From Flaccisagitta enflata (Eukaryota > Chaetognatha > Sagittoidea > Aphragmophora), in assembly GCA_965153355.1 (NCBI GenBank), contig OZ231128.1, positions 16,988,001 through 17,052,000 of the forward strand: a stretch of 64,000 nucleotides of DNA, in the 5' to 3' direction. The position numbers and the translations under genes were made by a program. How positions within the stretch are numbered: the stretch's first letter is position 1; every line of letters begins with the position of its first letter. The notes beneath the pieces are model-generated. The model saw only the letters and a list, made by a program, of their open reading frames with translations. It made no database searches and was not told where the DNA came from. Positions 1-10,819 of the stretch are shown piece by piece.

Positions 1-506
1 GCAGAAAATATGCAAACAATGAGGAGAAGAATATTGGCCTGTTCATTTTCATTTTTTCTAGGCTTATCATTATAAAATCATATGAAAGTCAGTGACCTTT
101 AGAAAGAGCTTTGAAAAATCTGTCAAATGCCGCCAAGCAGATTTTTCTGGTACAAACTGTTTGAATTTTATCTTAAAATGAATATACATATGTAAGAAAA
201 CAATGAAAGAAAAAACTGCTGGAATGTTTGAAGAACTGATTCTACAAAATTGTAAAGGAATCCTTCATCTATGTCTTCCCAATTGAATACAAAGTGGATA
301 TGGTACCATAAATATTTGTGAAGAAATGTTTAACTTTTTATGAGAAATAACAACAATAAACAATAATTTTGTTTTACTGAGACGATATTTTTGAGCAAGA
401 TGGTAAATCATTGCAAAATTTGCATTTAAAGAGGATAAAAGACCAAGTATATTGATCAATAGCTGGGGAAATTCCCTAGAAAAGATTCAAAAACTTGTTT
501 GTTTGT
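1..506. other. AT-rich non-coding stretch
   Basis: I see no gene, RNA or clear repeat here. The only open frame (265-459, minus) is short, AT-rich and resembles no family I know. Confidence 0.5.
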
Positions 507-668
507 TTTTAGTCGCATGCACGCAACTACACCCCGCTTTGTCCGTCCGTCCGTCCGTCCGTTGGTTGGTCACATTTTACTTTTTTTTTATCAATTTTTT
601 TTCTATAAGTCATTTTAAGTTATTTTAGACTATGCTAAGTCATTTTAAGTCATTCTAAGTCAATCTAA
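507..668 (+). repeat. Family A dispersed repeat, copy 1 (left half)
   Basis: It starts with the family A left end (TTTTTAGTCGCATGCACGCA, then a CCCCGCTTTGTCC block). A (GTCC)n tract follows, then TTTTACTTTTTTT and several AAGTCATTTT decamers. The right end (CCCACCCGCACGCGACT) is missing. The family is defined by the many copies in this window and I do not know it by name. Confidence 0.7.
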
Positions 669-2335
669 CAGTAGAGGGGGAACCACCAGATCATTGGCTC
701 ACCGATACATTTTCTCACGGAGAGTTGAGTTATGAAGGGGGGAGAACAAAACAAACTCTCATATTTCATGGGTACATATCGACACCTAACGATTATTTAT
801 GTAGTATACCGTCACAGGCCACGTCTTCCCGATCGTGTTCATTTGTCTCCATTTTTGGTCTCTCTAGCGTAGCGTTCTCTATGGCAATCTTTCAGAATAG
901 CTGAGACAAATGAACAATTGCCTTGCAATCGTCCTATCTCGATCGGCCGACGCTGCTACAATATTAATGTTTTGGCTTCTTAGGTAATGTTTACAAAGAA
1001 TAATGAAACCAAAACCCAGTAAATACATTATTTCATCCAACTAATGCGTGTTAAGACCTGTACTCTTTCTTAGTTCGCCGTCAATATGGCTTTAATCATC
1101 TTTTCTGTATAATGTTTTTCTGCAAGAGAGGGAGAAAAAGACATAAAAGTATTGGGAACAGCGAGTAACTCCTATGTAGAACAATACTTTCAATAACACA
1201 TATCACGAAGATAATATCACGAACAATAATGCAAAATGACACAAAATATTAATCACACTTCCGATAACGCCGCTTCTTTCTGCATATTCTGCATATTTTC
1301 TGCATATTTATGTACTATTCTAACAAAAAAATTAGGTCTAACAGGCCAAAGCCGGGGTATAATTGAGAAAATGCATGGCTGACAGACTGACTGACAGTAG
1401 AGTGGTCATACATGACTCAATTACCTTGCTCAATACGGCATTTAATGGGGTATCACGTCACTATTACTGAGTATACGTATATTTCTCAAGTTTGACGACT
1501 CTTCTTTCCGATTAAAACAATGCGGAGAAGGATGAGGAGAAGGGGGTAAAAGTGGTAATTGCCTATCTTCTAGAAACGTAACATAAGTTAAGTTTCATTG
1601 AACAGTCTTCCAAAATTGATAGTATTTTCAGGAAAATGGTGAGAACTCTAAAAACATCAAGCGCTGTATCTCCTAAACAAAATTGAGCTACGGACCTTGA
1701 TCGACGGGAGATAATTTTATCATGTAGCGCGCATTCACTATTTCTCCTTACACGGGTGCGCAGGGGCGTTTAACACCAATCCAAACCCCAACCTCAACCC
1801 CCCCCCCACACACACACACCATGTAGAACGATCAATTTTCTGCTTTTTGACTCCATTACAGACAGACTAACCGATAGATAAACAGATAAAGCCTCCGATG
1901 CCTCCTATGCTAGTCCGCAACTAAAAATACTATGGGAAAATCCAACCTCCTACACAGGCGCGTGTGGGTCGGCAGGTGTCGTAATTGAGGTCACTAGAGC
2001 ATTTTAGCAGAAGCAGTGAGGCAAAAAAAAAAAAATATGAAAAAATGAAACCAACTAACCGACTGACCCACAAATCAACCAACGCACGATTCGTAATGAA
2101 TGGGATATACATATACGAACAGACCATCGTCCAATTCTTTGTCATTCCATCCCAAAATCGTGTGCTGAATGCCGGTAAACCGTCGCGAAATATTTTCAAC
2201 AGTAATATTTTCGTCATTTTGCTAATCTTTAGACCCTTCTCGATGGTGGAAATGGAAAAATATTTGGTCAACATTCTGCTCAGTTTTGTTATCAAAACGA
2301 CATCTTACTCAACAGCAGACTATGCTCTTAGTAGA
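669..2335. other. Unassigned intergenic sequence
   Basis: No convincing coding region. It holds a short C tract with CA repeats near 1,800. The segment 2,085-2,200 is present again in inverted orientation at 6,132-6,245. The open frames at 1,930-2,428 lie on that duplicated segment and show no family features. Confidence 0.4.
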
Positions 2336-2558
2336 TTTCTAGTTGCGGACACGCTACTCTATAAGAGGCTTTGTCCGTCCGCCCATCTGTCCATCCGTCT
2401 GTCCGTCCATTGGTCCGTCCATGAGTGAGAGTCCAAAAGTAGGGAAACAAGCATTTTAGAGGCTTTTTATGTATATGTCTGTAATGGAAAGGGGTTGGGT
2501 GGGGCATTGGGTATAGATGGGGGTTGGCCGCTCCTGCCCATCCGTCCGTAACAGTATT
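2336..2558 (+). repeat. Family A copy 2, interrupted
   Basis: The left end (AGTTGCGGACACGC, TATAAGAGGCTTTGTCCGTC) and a GTCC tract are clear. A short spacer and the inner right-end motif CTCCTGCCCATCCGTCCG follow. The copy ends where an inverted-repeat element begins at about 2,559. Confidence 0.6.
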
Positions 2559-3080
2559 GTGACCCCGCGTCACTTGTTTGACAGACCCCCCTACTTTTCT
2601 TCATTAAACTCAAATATGTCCATTACGAAGGCCCATGGTTATTAGAGGTCAGATACTCAAAAACTATCCAATTGGCTGCTCCATCCAAGAGAGTTTTTCT
2701 TTCTAAGCATATAAATTGAAGTCCCAGGGCTGAGGAAGGGAGTTAGGACGCAATTTCAAGGTCGCGCATATCAGATTTTGCTTACAAAAGATCATCATCT
2801 CACTAGTATAAGAGCTAAAATACCCCTCTACCTTTGTAAACACGCTACTTCTAAATGAAAAAAGACAGAAGATCGCGCTTGGCGCCATTTTAAAGAACAC
2901 AAAAAAATCTTTAATTTCATCATGAATTTCATTTAAATCGGTTAAAAAACAACTAAGTAACAAGTGCCAAAATTTAGCTGAAGTTTGAGTGAGTTTTGAT
3001 ATTTTTGATAACGACTTCAGTCTCACCCCTCACTTAGTAAGAATGTCATTTCTAAACGAAACAAGTGACGCGGGGTCACA
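2559..3080. mobile_element. Inverted-repeat (MITE-like) element
   Basis: The ends are exact inverted repeats of about 22 bases beginning TGTGACCCCGCGTCACTTGT (2,559 on) and ending at about 3,080. The length is about 520 bp and no transposase frame is present. Internal segments (CGCGCTTGGCGCCATTTT and the following A-rich and CATCATGAATTTCAT parts) recur at 4,435-4,520 and 5,215-5,290, so related sequence lies nearby. I could not find a clear target duplication. Confidence 0.55.
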
Positions 3081-3186
3081 ACATTGTTGCGGATGGGAGG
3101 GCAGGGGCATCCAACCCCCTTCCGCACCCTAACCCCATCCACACCCCAACCCACACCCCCTCCACACACAACCATACACAACAAGT

Positions 3187-3330
3187 CATCCAATGATCGC
3201 ACATGGTCAGCGGTACCCGATGCCTTGCTTGGAGTGATTAGCTGAAGAAGTGGAGTGAGAGCAGGGCAGCGGCCCCAAAGGGCCGATGTCCTGTAGGACA
3301 CAAGGGTGAATTTCCATACGTCCTGAGAGG
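3187..3330 (-). repeat. Family B dispersed repeat
   Basis: The diagnostic parts are TGGTCAGCGGTACCCGATGC, GGAGTGATTAGCTGAAGAAG, AGCAGGGCAGCGGCCCCAAA and GTCCTGTAGGACACAAGGG. The same parts recur near 4.2, 6.7, 32.5, 35.3, 37.5 and 49.1 kb. Many copies flank minisatellites built on CCCAAATCC. It is unclassified. Confidence 0.6.
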
Positions 3331-3639
3331 GCATATTTGAGGCCTTTGTAGCAATTTTCCACGATATTCAAGGGGAATTTTGCATTTTTTCAATTTCTTG
3401 TCAATTTGCCATTTTATTCAATTGGAATTTTACATTTTTCTTAGTTTTCTTAGTTTTTATCAATTTTCTATGTTGTTCAATGGGAAACATGCATTTTTTT
3501 GCTATTTTGTAAATTTTCCATGTTATTCAATGGGAATTTTGCATTTTGACAATTTCCCATGTAATCCGATGGGAATTTGAGGCAAGAGAAGCTGGGGGGG
3601 ACATGCGGAGGGACGGACGGTCGTACAGAAGGACGTATG

Positions 3640-4310
3640 GAAAATCACCCATGTGTCCTACAGGACATTGGCCCTTTGGTGCAGCTGCCCAAAAAGTATC
3701 CAAACCGTTGTTTTTGGGCAGCGGCCCCAAACAGGACGAAGTCTTGTAAAACACAGGGGGAATCTGCCTGTCCGCATGTATGTCCATACTTTCATCCCCT
3801 TCTGCCCCATCCTCAGGGCTTTGTCTCCTTTGAGGCCTATTCTGACCCAAATTCTCCCAAATAGCCCAAATCCAAGCATTATGGCCCAAATCTAAGCAAT
3901 ATAGCCCAAATCCAAGCATATGGCCCTAATTCAGGCAAATGGCCCAAATCTAGCCAGAAAACCCTGATTCTGGCCTGAGGTCTATCATTTTGACCCATTA
4001 AACCTTTATTGTGGCCTCCAATACCTAGATTCTGACCAGATTTGGGCCATTTTGCTTTAATTTGGGCTATTTTGCTTTAATTTGGGCCATTTTGCTTTAA
4101 TTTGGGCCATTTTGCTTTAATTTGGGCCATTTCGCTTACATTTGGGCCATATTGCTTGGATATAGGCTATTTGGCGGATATGGACAGATGAACGTACGGA
4201 TGGACAGATTCTCCCTGTGTTCTACAGGACTTTGGGGCCGCTGCCCTGCTCCCCCTCAACTCAAATCACACATTACTCAAGCAGGGCACGGGTACCACTG
4301 ACCATTTACT
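3640..4310 (+). repeat. Family B copy with internal minisatellites
   Basis: Family B ends (GTCCTACAGGACATTGGCCC at 3,655; CTACAGGACTTTGGGGCCGC at 4,221) enclose a degenerate CCCAAATCCAAGCAT minisatellite (about 3,845-3,990). A 21 bp tandem repeat with unit ATTTGGGCCATTTTGCTTTA follows (about 4,040-4,150, five to six copies). The several open frames over 3,527-3,919 are shadows of this low-complexity repeat. Confidence 0.55.
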
Positions 4311-4339
4311 GCCTTTGGGCTGCTATTGAACTTTTCTAC

Positions 4340-4425
4340 TCGATCACTATGACCAACGGACGGACCGACGGGCAGACCAATGGACGGACAAAGTCTCTTT
4401 TAGAGTTGCGTGTCCGCAACTAAAA
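4340..4425 (-). repeat. Family A copy 3 (partial)
   Basis: Minus-strand left half: a GGAC/GACC tract, CAAAGTCTCTTTTAGAGTTG, then GCGTGTCCGCAACTAAAAA. Confidence 0.65.
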
Positions 4426-6180
4426 AGATTGGAGATCGCGCTTGGCGCCATTTTGAAGAGCACAAAAAAAATATTTCTTTTCATTATGAATTTCATCTAA
4501 ATCGGTTGAAAAACAACTGAGTAACACCTGTAACACAATTATTGAAAAAGCATCGCAAAGACTGCATTTAATCAGCTTCTATACGCTTCATACTCTGATT
4601 GGGTCAAATTTGAATAAGCGGATAAATATAAAGAGGTACTTTATCTTTGATATTGCCAGTTTCAATTGTTTAAAGCAACCTAATTTACAATTATTCACAC
4701 CTTAAAGGATGGTGATATTTCTCGAGTTATGATCTTTATCATTACATTTTGTATGATACAAGCCATGTTGCCTTTATTCAATCTGATTGAAATTCATGAC
4801 CAAATTGAAGGGCTTTTCAAAAGCTAAGCAAAGGTGCAATCCGCATGTCCAGAACTGGTTTTCTTCAGAAATGACAAGCTTTTGGAAATGAGAGGTCTTT
4901 TTTGGTAAATTTGGAGCTGTTTTCATTGGGGACGCTGTCACAATTTTTAGCATATCTCGACATAGCCTGTATCAATTCAAATGAAATTCATGAGCAAAAT
5001 AAAGTATTTTCTATGCTTTAGCAAATAGTAAAATCTATTCAAATCCAAATGCCTTGGTTTAGATATGGTAGCATCGAAATCTTTTTTCAATAATTGTGTC
5101 ACAGATGTTAACAAGCTTGCAAAGTTGGATGAAGTTTGAATAACCTTAAATCAATACTTCAATTTCACCTCTTATAACTTTGTGAGAATGTCCTTTCTAA
5201 ACGAAAAAACAAAGGAGATCGCACTTTGTGCCGTTTTGAAGAGCAAAAAAAATCTTCCTTTTCATCATGAATTTCATCTAAATCAAAGCGAGCGAATTTC
5301 AGGATTGTTACAGGCAGTTGATTGTGCCATCACTCGGTTGCCATGTATGCGTACAAAATCGGCGCTGGTTACAGCTCTTGAACAAACTTGAGTTTCGAAT
5401 TGAGTATTTGTATTCAGGCCTGTATATAGTTGAGTTCCCCCCCCCCCCCAAAAAAAAAAAAAATCAAAGGGTCTGGAGATGGGGAAATCAAAGGGGAAAA
5501 AAGAGAGAAAAAGAAAATTTTGAGAAAATAAAACTTTTGGCAGTACCAAATCATAAAGACTGATTAGTAAAACACAATTTGATACTATTTAAACGAATAT
5601 GTCCATTAGGAAGGCCTATGGTTATGTTCAAACGTTGAAAATGACACCTTTTAGAGATGATAAAACCACTTTATTCAGCGTTATTACATGACGACAATCA
5701 TATCGAAATGAACGCTGCAGGTTCCAATGCACGCAAACTTAACTAGAAATCTTTCATCACCCTTTAAGAAGCGGTTGACGAGGTGCTGGAGCATTCTAAT
5801 TATCTGAAGCCCTCAAACAGGCATAAACAACGTACAAACCGATACCTAACCATGGAACTATAGCACTTTCACGCATAAAAAAGAATCTTACAAGGCACCT
5901 TCAAGAGCATAAAAGATGCAGTTGACGAGCTATTCCAGCATCAACTGAGGTGGGGACTGTCTACTACCAGACCAAACAATTCAATTGTTCAATAACTAAT
6001 TACTTGATACACTGATCTCGATATTATGGGTCTTGACAGACATTAATATCAAAGCGACTCCTTATTGCTCAGTGCTGATTTGCATTTTCAATACCTTGGG
6101 TTGAGAGGGTGATGGACGAAAATACTACAGCTAAAAATATTTCGTGACGGTTTACCGGCATTCAGCACACAATTTTGGGT
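4426..6180. repeat. Degenerate repeats related to the 2.56-3.08 kb element
   Basis: Two segments (about 4,430-4,530 and 5,195-5,300) match the interior of the inverted-repeat element at 2,559-3,080, and 5,590-5,640 matches 2,610-2,650. The rest is AT-rich, with a C9/A13 homopolymer near 5,440. I see no gene. Confidence 0.4.
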
Positions 6181-6245
6181 GGAATGTCAAAGAATTGGAC
6201 GATGGTCTGTTTGTATATGTAAACCCCATTCATTACGAATCATGA
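6132..6245 (-). repeat. Inverted copy of 2,085-2,200
   Basis: About 110 bp match the reverse complement of 2,085-2,200 with few differences (for example TTTACCGGCATTCAGCACAC here against GTGTGCTGAATGCCGGTAAA there). The two copies lie about 4 kb apart. Confidence 0.7.
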
Positions 6246-6265
6246 CTAAGCTTGTTAAAAAATTG

Positions 6266-6459
<194 letters not shown>

Positions 6460-6518
6460 GGTCGTCGACGCTATCTTTGTCATCTTCGTCATCTTCGTCA
6501 TCTTCATCATCGCCTTTC

Positions 6519-6520
<2 letters not shown>

Positions 6521-6588
<68 letters not shown>
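6521..6588 (+). repeat. (AG)n microsatellite
   Basis: Perfect AG run of about 68 bp, followed by a degraded family A GACAGACAAAGC segment and a family B segment (6,680-6,775). Confidence 0.95.
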
Positions 6589-6590
<2 letters not shown>

Positions 6591-6679
6591 ATGCAACAGA
6601 CCAATGGAGGGACGGATGCACCGATGGACAGACAGACAAAGCATCTCATAAATATGCGAGGACGCATCTATCAACTTAT

Positions 6680-6775
6680 CCAAGGATCGCACATGGTCAG
6701 CCATACCCGATGGCCGATGCCTTGCCCCAAAGGGCCAATGTCCTGTAGAATACACGAGTGAATTTCCAGTCGTCC
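6680..6775 (-). repeat. Family B copy (partial)
   Basis: Contains GATCGCACATGGTCAGCCAT and CAAAGGGCCAATGTCCTGTA. Confidence 0.55.
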
Positions 6776-7467
6776 TGGCTTTAGATAACTGATTTACGCT
6801 ACTGAAGGCATATTCGCAGACTGGAGGGCGTAATTTAGGCTTGGAGAGCAATTTTGAGGTTTGGATGGCAAATTTGAGGCAAGGAGGGCTGATTTGATGC
6901 TTATATAGGAGGGAAAATATACAAAGACTTTCGCGATCAATATAGCTTTAGGATAAGAGATTAAGAGATGTTTTCATTGATTGATTGTTATTCTTCCTAA
7001 CATTGTCAATTATCATTATCATATGCCCTCAATAATGCTTCGTTACATAACCCGGATCTATTCTTACTTTACCTGGATTTGGGTGCCCTGTTAATGTGAT
7101 ATTTCATCGTGACGCCCTTCTTCCATTACTAGATACAACACTGTCAGTAAGTGAACCTAGTCCGTACCATGCCACGGTCCTTGGAAACACTCTTTGTACG
7201 GTCAATAAACCCACAGTAAAGACTCACTAAATCATCAGTAAATATTCAGAACCCGATGCAATGGACCAACACTTCTACACACGCGTGCAGGTCGAACATT
7301 ACAAGTAAGCTTGCAATGAAACGCGGCTTACACTTGGAGGGTTGATTTTAGGTCTGAAGGGCAGATTTGAGTTCTGGATGGTCGATTTGAGGCATGGGGG
7401 GACTGATTTGAAGCCCGGAGCTTGGGAGGTCTAATCGAAGAACAGAAAGACGTATGTCTGGAAAAAT
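6776..7467. other. Unassigned sequence with TTTGAGG-type minisatellite traces
   Basis: Degenerate TTTGAGGCTTGGAGGG-like repeats at 6,780-6,900 and 7,335-7,435 flank plain intergenic sequence. No gene seen. Confidence 0.4.
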
Positions 7468-7693
7468 TTTTAGTTGCGTGCACGCGACTCTACACCCCGC
7501 TTTGTCCGTCCGTTGGTCGGTCGGTCGGTCAGTCGGTCCGTCCCCATTTTACTTTTTTTATCAATTTTATTTCTTTAAGCCATTTTAAGTCATTTTAGGG
7601 TATACTAAGTCTTTCTAAGTCATTATAAGTCATTCTAAGTCAATCTGTAAGTGTCGCACGCGACTTATAGGTGTTGGCCTTGTTTCTCATTAC
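7468..7693 (+). repeat. Family A copy 4, interrupted by a hAT-type element
   Basis: Left end TAGTTGCGTGCACGCGACTC, a GTCC/GGTC tract, AAGTCATT decamers and right end TCGCACGCGACTTATAGGTG with GGCCTTGTTT are all visible. The element at 7,694-8,085 is inserted just beyond the right end. Confidence 0.7.
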
Positions 7694-8085
7694 CAGGCCT
7701 TTTCTTAGTCATTTCTCTCAGCGGGCCAACCGGGCCCGCTCCTCTAAATTTTAGCGTACCCAACACAGAAACAGCGGGCCCGGAAAAATCTAATTTGCTC
7801 TGCTTCCTAACTGTTTTTAACTATTTTTCAAATTTTGTCATATAATATAAACTTTTTTTTACACTTAGATTGAAGCAAGAGAGAGAATATTCAGATTATA
7901 GTTATAATATCGTTCTGTTTCACGAATCTAGTATCTGATCAAAGTAATTTGGAAGAAAAAAGTTGAATGCAAAATAGACAGCTGAATAAGGGCGGGCCAA
8001 CCGGGCCCGCAGCCAGCAAAAACAGCGAGCCCGACAGCCAAAAAGTGGGCCTCGGTCCCGCGGGCCCGCTCTAAATAAAGGCCTG
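7694..8085. mobile_element. hAT-type non-autonomous element (392 bp)
   Basis: Terminal inverted repeats are CAGGCCTTTTCTTAG on the left and the complement of CAGGCCTTTATTTAG on the right. It is flanked by 8 bp repeats CTCATTAC (7,686-7,693) and TTCATTAC (8,086-8,093), seven of eight identical. Subterminal GGGCCCGC-rich parts surround an AT-rich core. A 5'-CAG end with an 8 bp duplication is typical of hAT elements. There is no transposase. A related element is at 41,204-41,587. Confidence 0.75.
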
Positions 8086-8240
8086 TTCATTACCAATTAA
8101 AGTCGTAAAATCGTAAACCTGGGATTTGTTTTGGACCTGTCACCTGAATCTGTCGGTCCATCCACCAAACACCATGTAGTGTGTAGCACCTTTTAGTCTT
8201 AGTAAAGTTGCAGCAAACACCATCAGGCTCACATGATGGA

Positions 8241-8453
8241 TTTTTTAGTCACGTGTTACGCAACTCTACAACCAGGTTTGTTGGTCAATCCGTCCGTCGG
8301 TCCGTCAATCCGTTGGTCCATCACATTTTACTTTTTTTGGGATTTTGCGGTCTTTGGCCTCACTGCTCCTGCCCAAATGATGAAGTGACCTCAAATATGG
8401 CCCCTGCCCACCCGCACGTGACTTAGGTAGCCGTGTATTCAGCCTTGTTATAC
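8241..8453 (+). repeat. Family A copy 5 (full length)
   Basis: A complete example: left end TTTTTTAGTCACGTGTTACG, a GGTCCGTC tract, TTTTACTTTTTT, GCCCCTGCCCACCCGCACGT and right end GTAGCCGTGTATTCAGCCTT. Confidence 0.7.
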
Positions 8454-9598
8454 ATTCCAAATGAGTATAAAATCCTAAATAGAATATTTCATGCATGATC
8501 TATCTGTCGGCCCAGTTGCGTGTTAAAAGTTGAAGTTTCATAACGATCATTGGTAATACTACTAATATAACAACTGCAGCAAGTTGCTGCAGATTCATTC
8601 TCCTTGATTTTTGTCTTATGCTTAACCAGAAAATTATTACAGCTGTCAGATTCGCAGTTTTAAGTACATCAATTCTTACATATTTTGGATAATTGTAGCG
8701 GATTTTGCCAATTTTACTGCAAAAATGCCATTTTTTGCAGCAACTTGCAGCAACTTTTCTTAATTTAGGCACTCTAGAGTTCTAACGTTGTAGCAGGACG
8801 CTGACTCTGTTAAAATATCCTAATTGCTGCAGGCTAAGAAACGATTTTACCGTAGAAGAATTGTTTTAACCCAGAAAATCGCTCTAAAAAATAGGAATTT
8901 TCGCTAGAAATGCTGCATTGCTTAGTACACATATGTATGCAGCAGGAGTCGATATGTAGGGTGAATTTTTGGTCAGTTTATGGTTGTAATGTGGTAAAGT
9001 AAGGTCCCCTCCACAATTAGAGCTATCGGTGGGCATTGTGGAATGAAAATTTTTCCCTCAGGCTTCCCTCAGGCTTTGGTGGTTCCCCGTCTACTAACAG
9101 GTCTCACAAAATTAGGCGGAAAAGTAAAATGATCAATATAGGTAGTAAAAATACCCTCAGCATGATGAAATTTGACATGGAGATAGCTAAGACCTAGTAT
9201 TTTAAAGTAGCAAAGCGATGTGGTTGACTTTCCTGCATGTAGGGCGAATTGGAGGGTATTTTACCAAAAGTGAGGTGTCAGATTATTGCCCATTTCTACG
9301 CAAAAAAAATGTTTCAAATGGGGAGACGTATACGGTTCATCATTTAAAGAAGACATGATGCAAAAAAGTCGCCATTTATTGTGTACTGCAGTTGGTTGAT
9401 GCAGGAGAGTCAGTCACGCAGAAAGAAGGACAGGGTTGGTCGTGTAAATTGACAACACTGCAAGAGAGGGCCCATATGCTACTTTTCACTAATTTGCATA
9501 AAAACGTTCATTAGGAGATAGCCCTTTACTTTTTTTTTTTGCATTTTTTGCATTGTGTCAATGAAATGAACATAAATTGATGGTATGCATCGCTTAAA
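8454..9598. other. Unassigned AT-rich sequence
   Basis: No gene recognised. GCAGCAACTTGCAGCAACTT (about 8,738) and its inverse GCAGCAAGTTGCTGCAG (about 8,576) form a small inverted pair 160 bp apart. The rest shows no structure I can support. Confidence 0.4.
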
Positions 9599-10335
9599 AT
9601 GATTATACTAACATTTACAACGCTTTTTACAACGAGTTTTCATCTCATTCCGCCTAATTTATACAAACAATACAAACCCCTATCTACATCTCAGCCCAGG
9701 AAAAAGGAACGCGACAAACGCACACAGACCAGCAGACAAAGCAGCGATGAGGAAACCATACCTGAGAATTTATTTGATGTACTCCTGTTCAAAGATGACA
9801 ATCACACAGATGAGGAATACAATCCATTTGCACGCATCCCATTTATCCCAGGAGGTATCTCACTATCTCTTACCACATAAAACGCTCACTCACTAAAGCA
9901 GGAGTAAACACATGCTTCACATCCGGCACTAAACTTAAAGATATACTTTGTAGCAAAAATATAAGTAAAATTGACCCGGCTAAAAAGCCAGAGATATACA
10001 AACTCATATGCCCCAAATGCAATAAGGTCTATATTGGGCAAACTCGACATTGCTGCAAGACTCGCTGGCAAAAACACCAATGCGCCATTGAGACAGGCAA
10101 TTGGTCCCACAGTGGCATTAGCCAAGAATGTGAAGAGCTATTTGACATTTCAAACCTTGAAGTTGTCCAAACCATGACAGACCAAAACAAGAAAAAATTA
10201 GACTACAACCTCTAGGTCGGGGAAGCTCTCGAGATAAAAAAAGTAAACTTGGGGCCAGGAAGAGGGATGAACAGACACTGGGGGTCATATGTAAAAACTG
10301 ATGCATGGAATCCCGTCTTCAACACCATGGACTAA
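9599..10335 (+). pseudogene. Penelope-like element 3' end, GIY-YIG endonuclease remnant
   Basis: Two frames join at about 9,870 by a frameshift. The first (9,599-9,880) ends in the linker motif IPFIPGG. The second (about 9,872-10,335) reads RSLTKAGVNTCFTSGTKL, then a Cys-rich CPKCNKVYIGQT (about 10,010-10,045), RWQKHQ, a TAG stop at 10,213-10,215, and after it GEALEIKK and RHWGSYVKTDAW. This order is that of the C-terminal GIY-YIG nuclease of Penelope-like retroelements, although the first motif reads EIY rather than GIY. The reverse transcriptase part is absent. With a frameshift and a stop it is a dead 5'-truncated copy, as is usual for this class. Confidence 0.8.
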
Positions 10336-10464
10336 TGCAGCTGGTGTAGCATGGGGCGGGGGCCCAGCCCTTCTTGGGCTTTCTGGTCATTTGACCAATC
10401 CATATGTCTCTCTCCTTTCTCTCCAATCCCCAATTGTCTCTCTTTCCCCTTTAAATTCTCCTCT

Positions 10465-10569
<105 letters not shown>

Positions 10570-10819
10570 ATTCTGCCTCTGATGATGATGCTCAAAGTGG
10601 TTATCGAAAATTTGGGCAAAATTGTTCGTGTTTGCTTTTCTGCACTGTACTCTCCATCATGAAATTACAAATTGTTTTCAGATAACTTATTATCTTTCTA
10701 CTATCACAATGATGATTTAAATAATTTCCTATTGATGAATCTAATTTTTCTCCCGGTGTTGCAATACTTTTGTCCACCCATTGACTCCCAGTGGTCTGTC
10801 TCAAATTTGACTCAGAAAT

